A stretch of 64,000 bases of DNA. Source: Pseudomonas palleroniana (lineage in GTDB: Bacteria; Pseudomonadota; Gammaproteobacteria; Pseudomonadales; Pseudomonadaceae). Each line of letters opens with the position of its first letter. Position 1 is the first letter of the stretch. The DNA lies in NCBI RefSeq assembly GCF_003031675.1, contig NZ_PYWX01000071.1, positions 1 through 64,000 of the forward strand. The letters are read 5' to 3'. The notes beneath the pieces were generated by a model. It worked only from the letters and a program-made list of their open reading frames with translations, was not told where the DNA came from and did no database searches. This document shows, in pieces, positions 8,994-18,000 of the stretch. The translations under genes were made by a program, and so were the position numbers.

Positions 8994-9464
8994 TCAACCC
9001 GGCAACGGAATCACCCGCAACGGCCTGACCGACTTGTAGGAAAAACTCGAATAGATCTCTTTGACACAGGGCAGCGTCTGCAAGACCTCCCTGGCGAACT
9101 CGCCAAACGACTCCAGGTCCTTGGCCACCACTTCCAGCAGAAAGTCATAGCGCCCGGACACGTTATGGCACGCCACGATTTCCGGAATTTCCAACAGCCG
9201 TTTCTCGAACGCCCGGGCAATGTCCTGGGTGTGGCTCTCCATCATGATGCTGACAAACGCCGTCACCCCATACCCCAGCGCCTTGGGCGACAAAATCGCC
9301 TGGTAGCCGCTGATCACACCGCTGTCTTCCAGGTTTCTGACCCGTCGCCAACAGGGCGAGGTAGTCAAGGCCACCCGGTCGGCCAGTTCGGCGACGGTCA
9401 GGCGGGCATTGCCTTGCAACGCGTTTAAAAGGGCTTTGTCGGTACGGTCCAGACGGATGGGCAT
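8994..9464 (-). CDS. mdeR: Lrp/AsnC-family regulator MdeR
   Basis: This 156-residue protein has an N-terminal Lrp helix-turn-helix (LDRTDKALLNALQGNARLTVAELADRV pattern, CWRRVRNLEDSGVI) and a C-terminal RAM ligand domain. It is divergent from the methionine gamma-lyase gene across 123 bp. This is the mdeR-mdeA arrangement known from P. putida, where MdeR activates mdeA. The AT-rich gap holds a TTTGTCGGCAAATTTGG stretch that could be a binding site. Identification rests on the family plus this conserved neighbour. The P. putida mdeB partner gene is absent here. Confidence 0.85.
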   Translation of the reverse strand: MPIRLDRTDKALLNALQGNARLTVAELADRVALTTSPCWRRVRNLEDSGVISGYQAILSPKALGYGVTAFVSIMMESHTQDIARAFEKRLLEIPEIVACHNVSGRYDFLLEVVAKDLESFGEFAREVLQTLPCVKEIYSSFSYKSVRPLRVIPLPG

Positions 9465-9587
9465 AACGTGCCTCTGATCATTATTTTTATAGGTTTTTCA
9501 TCCCTTGACGCGGGATTTGTCGGCAAATTTGGCAACGTTCATCTGCGGTTATGAGCATAGCATTGTAGTAAATAAGGAGCGCTTGAG

Positions 9588-10832
9588 ATGAACAATAAAC
9601 ACCCTGCCTTCGGATTTTCCACCCGCGCCATCCACCACGGCTATGACCCCAAGGACCACCATGGGGCCCTGGTGCCGCCGATCTACCTGTCTGCCACGTT
9701 CGCCTTCCCCACGGCCGAATATGGCGCCGCCTGCTTCGCCGGAGAAGCGAACGGCCATTTCTATACACGTATTTCCAACCCTACCCTGGCTCTGCTCGAG
9801 TCGCGCATGGCCACCCTCGAGAACGGCGAGGCTGCGGTCGCGTTCAGCTCCGGCATGGGCGCCATTGCCGCAACGTTCTGGACCCTGCTGCGTCCGGGCG
9901 ACGAAGTCATCGTCAGCCGGACGCTCTACGGCTGCACCTTCGCCCTGCTGCACCACGGCATCGGCGAGTTCGGCATCAAGGTGCGCCATGTCGACCTCAC
10001 CGACCTGGCCGCCCTTCGCGCGGCACTGTCCCCTGCCACCCGCATGATCTATTGCGAGACCCCGGCCAACCCGACCCTGCAATTGGTCGACATCGCCGCC
10101 GTGGCGCAACTCGCCCACGAGCAGCCGAATGTCACGCTGGTGGTCGACAACACCTACTGCACGCCCTACCTGCAACGGCCCCTGGAATTGGGCGCCGACG
10201 TGGTCGTGCATTCGGCCACCAAATACCTCAGTGGGCACGGCGACATTACCGCCGGCGTGGCGGTGAGCAGCCACGCCCTCGCGCAACGCATTCGCCTGCA
10301 AGGGCTCAAGGACCTGACCGGCGCAGTGATGTCTCCACAGGATGCCTCGCTGTTGATGCGCGGTCTCAAGACCCTGGCCCTGCGCATGGAACGCCATTGC
10401 AGCAGCGCCCAGACGGTGGCCGAAGCCTTGCAGGCGCACCCTGCCGTGCAGTGGGTGACTTACCCTGGGCTGCGCTCTTTCCCACAGTACGAATTGGCGA
10501 CGCGCCAGATGAAAATGGCCGGCGGCATGATCGCGTTTGAACTCAAGGGCGGGATTGAGACCGGTCGGCGCTTCATGAACGCGCTCAAGCTGTTTACCCG
10601 CGCGGTCAGCCTGGGCGATGCGGAATCACTGGCCCAGCATCCCGCGAGCATGACCCATTCCACCTATACCCCGGAAGAACGTGCACACCACGGTATCAGT
10701 GAAGGTCTGGTGCGTTTGTCGGTGGGGCTCGAGGACGTCGCCGACCTGTTGGCCGATGTGCAACAAGCCTTGGCCAAATGCATGCGCGAGACGACCCGCC
10801 GGCCCTCGACCGTCGAACATGCCCTGAAATAA
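9588..10832 (+). CDS. mdeA: L-methionine gamma-lyase
   Basis: This 414-residue PLP enzyme of the Cys/Met metabolism family splits methionine into methanethiol, 2-oxobutyrate and ammonia. Visible hallmarks are TRAIHHGYDP at the N terminus, YTRISNPT, SSGMGAIAAT, the active-site loop LYGCTFA with the Cys characteristic of methionine gamma-lyases, the DNTYCTPYLQRP aspartate, and the PLP lysine in HSATKYLSGHGD. The C-terminal block SLGDAESLAQHPASMTHS is typical. I recall close similarity to P. putida MdeA over the full length. It has an AAGGAG site, is divergent from mdeR, and is followed by a strong hairpin. The C terminus runs about 15 residues longer than in P. putida. Confidence 0.93.
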   Translation: MNNKHPAFGFSTRAIHHGYDPKDHHGALVPPIYLSATFAFPTAEYGAACFAGEANGHFYTRISNPTLALLESRMATLENGEAAVAFSSGMGAIAATFWTLLRPGDEVIVSRTLYGCTFALLHHGIGEFGIKVRHVDLTDLAALRAALSPATRMIYCETPANPTLQLVDIAAVAQLAHEQPNVTLVVDNTYCTPYLQRPLELGADVVVHSATKYLSGHGDITAGVAVSSHALAQRIRLQGLKDLTGAVMSPQDASLLMRGLKTLALRMERHCSSAQTVAEALQAHPAVQWVTYPGLRSFPQYELATRQMKMAGGMIAFELKGGIETGRRFMNALKLFTRAVSLGDAESLAQHPASMTHSTYTPEERAHHGISEGLVRLSVGLEDVADLLADVQQALAKCMRETTRRPSTVEHALK

Positions 10833-10863
10833 GTCCCAAGCTCGGCGTTATCCTTTCCCACAA

Positions 10864-10891
10864 ACGGTGGTCGGACTGGTCCGACCGCCGT
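10864..10891 (+). terminator. hairpin after mdeA, possible terminator
   Basis: Thirteen-base arms (ACGGTGGTCGGAC and GTCCGACCGCCGT) with a two-base loop pair with only one G-T wobble. The T run after it is short and interrupted, so it may be a weak terminator or an operator-like palindrome. It lies between mdeA and the luxR gene. Confidence 0.55.
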
Positions 10892-10982
10892 TATGCGTTT
10901 TAATCTGATTTTTTACCGATTGGATCCCCATCCCTGCGTCAGGCTGTACTAGCATAAGGCCAAATATCTGCACCTGAAATTC

Positions 10983-11669
10983 ATGGATGAATGGATGAAC
11001 TCACACCTGTTCCCACAGATAGGCAAGGTCATCGCCAGCACTGGCAGTCGCCATTTCCCACGCTTGCTGCATGACCTTATCCGTACCCAACTGGCAGTGG
11101 ACGCCAGCCATATCAAGCAGTTGCAGGTCAGTTGCACCGGGCACGCCCACCGTGAGATCAACCCGGTCTACACCGATTCGGTGGTGACCCTGGACCCCGA
11201 GCAACCTGCCGCCCAGTTGCACCTGACGCATTGCAAGGACAATGTGCGTTACGTGCTGTCGGTGTATCGCGGCCAGCAATCCGAAAACTTTTCGCCTCAA
11301 GAACGCAGCCTGCTGCGGGATTTTTCCACCCTGCTGCTGCCGATGGTGGAAAAACACATCACGGCGATACATCCCTGCCGCCAGGACGGCGAGCCGCCGC
11401 TAACGGATAACCAGGGCCTCGAAGCCTTGCGTCAACGCATCCAGGAGCGCCTGGTGCAAGCGGGGCTGAAGCTGTCCAAGCGTGAGCTGGAAGTCTGTGT
11501 CGGCCTGCTGGCCGGGCGCACCGCGCGCGAACTGGCGGAACAATTGGCGCTGAAGGTCAACACCATCGAGAGCTACCTGAAGCGGGCGGCGATCAAGCTG
11601 GGGATCAGTGGACGGCACTCATTGTTGCGATGGATGTACGCCACCGACGATGGACCGCTCCCAGAATAA
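10983..11669 (+). CDS. viscBCR: LuxR-type regulator of lipopeptide synthesis (ViscBCR type)
   Basis: This 228-residue protein has a C-terminal GerE/LuxR helix-turn-helix (about 160-220: LSKRELEVCVGLLAGRTARELAEQLALKVNTIESYLKRAAIKLGI). The N terminus lacks the autoinducer-binding residues of quorum-sensing LuxR proteins. Orphan LuxR regulators of this type flank cyclic-lipopeptide clusters in fluorescent pseudomonads and activate them. This one sits tail to tail with macB, downstream of viscBC-macAB, where viscBCR is found in viscosin producers. In-frame ATGs lie at 10983 and 10995 and the exact start is uncertain. The functional assignment is by position and family. Confidence 0.82.
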   Translation: MDEWMNSHLFPQIGKVIASTGSRHFPRLLHDLIRTQLAVDASHIKQLQVSCTGHAHREINPVYTDSVVTLDPEQPAAQLHLTHCKDNVRYVLSVYRGQQSENFSPQERSLLRDFSTLLLPMVEKHITAIHPCRQDGEPPLTDNQGLEALRQRIQERLVQAGLKLSKRELEVCVGLLAGRTARELAEQLALKVNTIESYLKRAAIKLGISGRHSLLRWMYATDDGPLPE

Positions 11670-11728
11670 ACAGGGCGGGCAAACCCTGATGCCTGTCGGT
11701 TAATCGATAGAACGGACGACGACTAACT

Positions 11729-11835
11729 TGTGGCGAGGGAGCTTGCTCCCGCTGGACTGCGTAGCAGGCCCAGTCTTTTCAAACCAAAAGCCGGGGCCGC
11801 TTCGCGGCCCAGCGGGAGCAAGCTCCCTCGCCACA
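11729..11835. repeat. REP doublet (REPIN) between luxR gene and macB
   Basis: The left arm is TGTGGCGAGGGAGCTTGCTC and the right arm GAGCAAGCTCCCTCGCCACA, around GCTGGG/CCCAGC inner arms and a short loop. It separates the convergent luxR-type gene and macB and can fold in both transcripts, so it may act as a shared mRNA end. Confidence 0.9.
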
Positions 11836-11851
11836 TGAGTGAGAGGCACAA

Positions 11852-13810
11852 TCAGTCGCGGGCCAGTGCTTCGATCGGGTCCAGTCGCGCCGCATTTCGC
11901 GCCGGTACGAAGCCGAACACAATGCCGATCAGCGTCGAACAGGCAAACGCGGTGATGATCGAGCCCAGGGAGAACACCATCTCCCACTCCTTCACGAACA
12001 GCGAAAACAGATAGCCGATCGCGTAGGACAGCGAAATCCCGATCACCCCACCGATCAGGCACACCATCACCGCCTCCACCAGAAACTGCTGGCGGATATC
12101 CGACTGCCGTGCGCCCACGGCCATGCGGATACCGATCTCGCGGGTACGCTCGGTGACGGACACCAGCATGATGTTCATCACGCCGATCCCCCCCACCAAT
12201 AACGAAATGACGGCGATCAGCGACAACAGCAACGCCAGGGAACGGCTGGTTTTTTGCACCGTCTGCATGATGCTGTCGAGGTTGTTGGTGAAGAAGTCCT
12301 TGGTGCCGTGACGTTGCAGCATGAGTTTATTGACGTTGTCTTCCACCACCTTGCTCGGCTGGCCATCCTTGATGCGCACAGTGATGCTGTCCAGGTGGCG
12401 CTGGCCCAACACGCGGCCCGCCGCCGTTTCATAAGGCACCCACACATTCAGCGCTTTGCTGGCGGCGAACATGTTTTTATTGTCGGCAGTGACCCCGATC
12501 ACCGTACACGGCAGCTTGCCCACCAGGATGACCTGGCCCAGCGGGTCAATATTCGGCCCGAACAAACGCTGACGCGTGTTGTGGTCGATGACCACCACTT
12601 GCGCCTGGCGTCGCGCATCATTTTCGCTGAAGGCAATCCCGGCTTCGAGCTTCAAGCCCTTGACCTTGAAATAGCGCTCACTCACGCCATTGACCTGCGC
12701 ATCCACGTCGATGTTGCCAAAGCGCAGCAACAGGTTGCGGCCCACCACCGGCGTGGCACTGTCGACGTAATACAGCTGGTTCAACGCCTCCACATCCGAC
12801 GGCATCAAGGTCTCGATGGCCGACGCGCGGCTGTCACCAAAACTGGTGCCGGAAAAGATATCGATGGTGTTGCTGCCGATCGCCTGGATGTCCTTGAGGA
12901 CATAGCGTTTGGCACCCTCGCCGATCGCCGAGATCGACACCACCGACGTAATGCCGATAACGATCCCGAGCATGGTCAACAAAGTCCGCATGCGATGGGA
13001 AATCAGCGCGACCCAAGCCATGTTGAACGCTTCCTTGAACAGCCCCAGGCTTGCCACCAAGCGGCGTGCGCCGCTGCGTCTGGGTTCGATGGGCGCTTCG
13101 CTGGGCAAGTCCAGGCCGACACGTTCGTTGGCCTGGTCGCTGACGATCTCGCCGTCGCACACCTCGACGATACGCTGGGCATTCGCCGCCACCTTGGGGT
13201 CATGGGTGACGATGATCACCGTATGCCCGGCGGCGTGCAGCTCAGTGAGGATACGCATCACCTCTTTACCGCTATGGGAATCGAGTGCCCCGGTGGGCTC
13301 GTCGGCGAGAATCACTTCGCCGCCATTCATCAAGGCCCGCGCAATACTCACCCGCTGCTGTTGCCCGCCGGACAACTGGCTCGGCCGGTGACTGATGTGC
13401 CCCGACAGCCCCAGGCGCGCCAGCAACTCCCGAGCCCGGCTGTGCCTTGCGGTTTGCGGCGTACCGGCGTAGATCGCCGGCATTTCCACGTTGTGCAAGG
13501 CACTCAAATGCGCCAGCAAGTGGTAGCGCTGGAAGATGAAACCAAAATAATCCCGACGCAGCTCCGCCAGTTGCTCATCCCCCAGGGAGCGGGTTTCGAT
13601 GCCGTTGATCTTGTAGCTGCCGGCCGTGGCGTAATCCAGCCCGCCGAGGATATTCATCAGCGTGGATTTGCCCGACCCCGAGGCGCCGATGATCGCGACC
13701 ATTTCCCCGGCCTGGATCGTCAGATCGATGCCCTTGAGCGCAACGAACTCACGCTCGCCGGCCATGAAACTGCGAGTGATGCCCTTGAGCTCCAACAGCG
13801 GCTGAGCCAT
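11852..13810 (-). CDS. macB: MacB-type ABC exporter (ATPase-permease)
   Basis: This 652-residue half-transporter starts with an ABC ATPase (about 1-230) showing Walker A IIGASGSGKST, signature LSGGQQQRVSIARAL and Walker B VILADEPTGALD. A membrane helix near 275, a large MacB periplasmic domain (about 300-520) and three C-terminal helices with the FtsX-type permease fold follow. It works with MacA and an outer-membrane channel to move substrates out of the periplasm. Three bases after macA and downstream of viscC, it is expected to export the viscosin-type lipopeptide. No TolC-type outer-membrane gene lies beside it, so a shared channel must be used. It ends before a REP pair. Confidence 0.92.
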   Translation of the reverse strand: MAQPLLELKGITRSFMAGEREFVALKGIDLTIQAGEMVAIIGASGSGKSTLMNILGGLDYATAGSYKINGIETRSLGDEQLAELRRDYFGFIFQRYHLLAHLSALHNVEMPAIYAGTPQTARHSRARELLARLGLSGHISHRPSQLSGGQQQRVSIARALMNGGEVILADEPTGALDSHSGKEVMRILTELHAAGHTVIIVTHDPKVAANAQRIVEVCDGEIVSDQANERVGLDLPSEAPIEPRRSGARRLVASLGLFKEAFNMAWVALISHRMRTLLTMLGIVIGITSVVSISAIGEGAKRYVLKDIQAIGSNTIDIFSGTSFGDSRASAIETLMPSDVEALNQLYYVDSATPVVGRNLLLRFGNIDVDAQVNGVSERYFKVKGLKLEAGIAFSENDARRQAQVVVIDHNTRQRLFGPNIDPLGQVILVGKLPCTVIGVTADNKNMFAASKALNVWVPYETAAGRVLGQRHLDSITVRIKDGQPSKVVEDNVNKLMLQRHGTKDFFTNNLDSIMQTVQKTSRSLALLLSLIAVISLLVGGIGVMNIMLVSVTERTREIGIRMAVGARQSDIRQQFLVEAVMVCLIGGVIGISLSYAIGYLFSLFVKEWEMVFSLGSIITAFACSTLIGIVFGFVPARNAARLDPIEALARD

Positions 13811-13813
13811 GCG

Positions 13814-14965
13814 TCAGCTCCCTGCCACGGCAGGGGTTGCATCGCCGATCACGACTTTATCGCCCTCAGCCAGGCCCTCGAGGATCTGCACCTTGACGTT
13901 GTTGTTGATACCGGTCTTCACCTCACGGGGCACCGCCTGGCCCTTGGCATCCAGAACCCGCAGCGTGTAGCGACCATCGGGGCTGCGCACACCGAGTGCC
14001 GCCACCGGCACCAGCAACGCAGCCTGGGCGGTGTCGAGCACGATGCGCACCTGGGCGGTCATGGAGATGCGCAGGCGATGGTCGGGGTTGGGCACCTCGA
14101 ACAACGCGTTGTAGAACACCGCGGTGTTCTGCTTCGACGTGCCCGCGGCCTGGGTTTCCAGGAAGTTCTGCGGCGCCGGCTCCGTGCCGCGCAGCTTGGC
14201 GTAGTAGCGTTTTTCAGGCTCACCCAGGATGGTGAAATACACCGGCTGGCCGCTGCCGATATGAATCACATCGGCTTCCGACACCTGAGCCTTGACGGTC
14301 ATGGTGTCCAGGTCCGCCAGCTTGAGCAGCACCGGCGCCAGTTGGTTGGCAATCACGGTCTGGCCTTCCTGGGTGACGATCCCCACCACGTCGCCGTCGA
14401 TGGGCGCGACAATGCGCGTATAGGCGAGGTTGACCTTGGCGGTGTCGATCTGGATCTGCGCGCTGTTGATCTGCGCATCCAGGGACACCAGGTTGGCCTG
14501 CTGCACCTGGAAGTTCGACTCGGCGTTCTCGAAATCCTGGCGCGACACCGACGCGTCGCTCTGCAAGTCCTTGTAGCGTTCATACACCGACTTGGCTTGC
14601 TTGAGCTGGGCCGCCGTGGCCCGGCGCTGGGCCTGCAGGTTTTCTTCATCCACCTGGGCTTTGCGCAGCGTGTTTTGCAGGATCAACGGGTCGATTTCGG
14701 CAAGCCACTGGCCCTTCTTGACCTTGTCGCCGACCTTGACCTTGAGCGACTTCAACTGCCCGGAAACCTGGGCGCCGACATCGACCTGCTTGACCCCTTC
14801 CAACAGGCCGGTGGCCAACACGGCATTTTCAATATCACCGCGTTCGGCGGGCGCGGTGAGGTATTGCGGGGCATCGGCGGGCGCTTGCACCGTGTAGATG
14901 ACCAATGCCGCCGCGACAACCAGCGCCAGGCCGAAGCCGACTTTGCGAAACTTTGACTTTTGCAT
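13814..14965 (-). CDS. macA: MacA-type periplasmic adaptor
   Basis: This 383-residue membrane-fusion protein has one N-terminal anchor (about 8-27). A lipoyl half-motif ATGLLEGVKQVDVGAQVSGQLKSL follows, then a coiled-coil hairpin (about 105-190), the second lipoyl part VAPIDGDVVGIVTQEGQTV and a beta-barrel domain. This is the adaptor layout of MacA/HlyD proteins that link an inner-membrane ABC exporter to an outer-membrane channel. It lies 71 bp after viscC with no obvious terminator between, and 3 bp before macB. Transcription with the synthetase genes is likely. Export of the lipopeptide is inferred from context and from known Pseudomonas lipopeptide loci. Confidence 0.92.
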   Translation of the reverse strand: MQKSKFRKVGFGLALVVAAALVIYTVQAPADAPQYLTAPAERGDIENAVLATGLLEGVKQVDVGAQVSGQLKSLKVKVGDKVKKGQWLAEIDPLILQNTLRKAQVDEENLQAQRRATAAQLKQAKSVYERYKDLQSDASVSRQDFENAESNFQVQQANLVSLDAQINSAQIQIDTAKVNLAYTRIVAPIDGDVVGIVTQEGQTVIANQLAPVLLKLADLDTMTVKAQVSEADVIHIGSGQPVYFTILGEPEKRYYAKLRGTEPAPQNFLETQAAGTSKQNTAVFYNALFEVPNPDHRLRISMTAQVRIVLDTAQAALLVPVAALGVRSPDGRYTLRVLDAKGQAVPREVKTGINNNVKVQILEGLAEGDKVVIGDATPAVAGS

Positions 14966-15036
14966 AAATGACCCTAAAGCAGTGATGAGGTCCGTTCTAA
15001 AGCGGGACAGTTAAAAATGGGCGCGTTGCATGGCCT

Positions 15037-18000
15037 TCAAGACACCACCTCCCCAATCACCAAACGCTCAAGCCACCACTGCGCCACTCCCTGAACATTC
15101 GGCGCTTTAAGCAAGGTGAAATGATTCCCCTCGCCATACCCCACCTCCAGCCCACTGCCTTGGCGCCGCCAGCCTTCAATCATCAACCCCTGCTCACGCT
15201 GATTGCCCGCCATATCCAGGGTCGCGTCGCGTGCCAACACCAGGCGCACCACCCCGCGATACGGCCGCGCCGGCCGATACACCGTGCGCAACGCCGCCGC
15301 ATAGGTACGCGCAGGCCCCACCATCGCATCCACCGCAGCGCGGGCAGGCAGCAACCCCACGCGTACCATCCCCGCATGCAACGCCTGCCGCTGGGCCACT
15401 TCATCGCGCAGGGCAAAGTCCGGCGGATCGATGCCCAGCGACTTGCCGGCCGACACCTGCATGGACTCGATCAAGCGCAGCAGCGCCGCCGTCGAGGTAT
15501 ATGGCCGCCCTATCACACCGTTGCCACCCGGCGACTCACTGTCGATCACAGTCAATGACGCCACTTCACGCCCCGCAGCCTGCAAGCGCAGCGCCATTTC
15601 CAGCGCGACCCAGCCACCAAACGAATGCCCGATCAGATGCACCGGCCCCTGCGGGCACTCGTGCTCCAACGCAGCCAGGTAACACTGCGCCGCCGCTTCC
15701 ACTTGGCTGTGGGGCACCGCTTCGCCGTCGAGGCCACGGGGTTGCAAGCCATACAGCGGCCAGTCACGCCCCAGTGCCTCACTCAAGCCGACGAAGCCGG
15801 TGACGCTGTCACCCGCCCCCGGCACACAAAAGATCGGGGCGTGCCCTGCGCGGCCGCTTTGAATGCGCAGCAACGGTTGATGCGCGACCTCCTTGACCGG
15901 CGTCCCCGTTGCCAATGCCTCGTTCAGCGCGCGGCCCAACGCCTGGATATGTGGCGCTTGCATCATGCTCTGGTGATCCCCCGGCACTTCGATGCGGCGC
16001 AGTTGCCCCGGCGCCAGCGCGTCGCTCCAGCCCAGCGACTCACTGCGTCGCGACAGCTCGGTAGGCCGTTCCTCGGCACTGAACAGATGCACCGCCAGCG
16101 GCAGCGGGAACAGGCTGTAATGCGCCAACGCATGTCCATGCCCGACTTCCCGCTCGATGAAATTCAAGAGGTCGGTGTCCGTCGCCGCCGCCATTTGCGC
16201 GTATAGCAGACCTTGATCGCGACAGCGTTGCAGCAGGCCCGCAAAGTCCAGCTGTCCAAGGCCTGCCTCCAATTGCTCAATACTCGCCAACTCATTGATA
16301 CCTCCCTGGGCTTTCCAATAGGCGCTGCACTGCAACAGCAAGTGGCGCTTGAGCGCGTCCGTACCGCTCCAGCGCGCCTTGCCTTGGTCGGTCATGCGCG
16401 GCACGTAGCTGTCGATCAGCCCGAGAAACGCGACCGACTCGTCCAGACCCAGCAGTTGCATGGCGACTTCATAGGCCAGCACCCCGCCAAACGACCAACC
16501 GGCGATCCGGTACGGCCCATGGGGCTGGAGGCCGCGAATCAGACCGACCAGGCGCGCCGCCAACCCTTCCATGGTGTTCAAGTGCGGCTCGCCGAGGGGC
16601 ACGCCCGGCAGGCCATAGATGGGGTAATCGCCGGGCAGATGCTGGCCCAGCGCCGGGAAGTACACGTCCATGCCGCTGAACTCGTGCACCAGGAACAGCG
16701 GCGGCTGCGAACCGCCGCTGCGCACCGTGACCACCGACGTCTCACGCACCGGCTCATCGGCACGCTCGCGCAGCATCGCCGCCACGGAGGCCACGCTGGC
16801 ATGCTGGAACAGCTCGGCCAGGGACACCGGCAAACCGGCCTCCTCCATCAGCTTGACCAGGCGGATCGCCAACAGCGAATGCCCACCCAACTCGAAGAAG
16901 CTGTCATGCCGCCCCACCTGCTCAAGTTTCAGCACCTCGGCCCAGAGTGGCGCCAAGGTTTGCTCCAAAGCGTCCATCGGGGCTTCGAAATCGCGCTGGG
17001 CCAGCGCCTCCCTGTCAGGTATCGGCAAGGCTTTACGGTCGACCTTGCCATTGGCGGTCAACGGCAACTGCGCCAAGGGAACATAGGCCGACGGGACCAT
17101 GTACGCCGGCAACTGGCCTTGCAGGCAGGCACGCACCGCGTCGACGCCGACCGGTTCGCCGGCCCAGGTGAAATACGCGACCAGACGCTTGTCGCCCGGT
17201 ACGTCCTCACGCGCCAGCACCACCGCCTCCCGGACGCCGGTGCAGGCGGCCAGGCGCGCTTCGATCTCACCCAGCTCGATGCGGAAACCGCGGATCTTCA
17301 CCTGGTCGTCATTGCGTCCGATGCACTCCAGCAGGCCGTCCGCCGTCCAGCGGCCGAGGTCGCCGGTGCGGTACATCAGGTTGCCCGGGTTGAACGGGTC
17401 ATCGACAAACTTCTCGGCAGTCAGCTCGGGCCGGTTCAAATACCCCTTGGCCACGCCGTCGCCGCCGATGCAGATTTCGCCGCTCACCCCCAACGGCAGC
17501 GCTTGCAGTTGCGCATCCAGCACATAGACCTGGGTATTGGCAATCGGCCCGCCAATCGGCACGCTGTCGGCGCTTGGCGCCAGCGCACGCACTTCATGCG
17601 TGGTGGCGTAGGTGGTGGTTTCGGTCGGCCCATAGCAATGCACCAGGCGCACGGCCGGTGCCCGTGCCAGCAACGTGCGGAAGGCGGCCGGGTCGGCCCG
17701 CTCGCCGCCACACAGCAGGATGCGCAAACCGGCCAATGCGTCCGGGATCATCTGCACATACTGGTTGAACAGCGCCGTGGTCACGAACAGCACCGTGGCG
17801 CCTGCCAACGCCGCGCCGAACGCGGCCGGGTCGAGCAAGGTGGCATGGTCGATCACCTGCACCTGGCCGCCGTTGAGCAAGGCGCCCCACACATCCATGG
17901 TACTGGCGTCGAAGGCCGGGTTGGAGGCAAAGGCCACGCGGTCACTGGCATTGAAGTCGGCATAGCCATTGTTGAGCACCAGCCGGGTAATGCCGCGATG

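Noticed and set aside
12254..14956. Plus-strand frame of 900 codons opposite macA and macB
   Set aside because: Same composition artefact. macA and macB are complete on the other strand.
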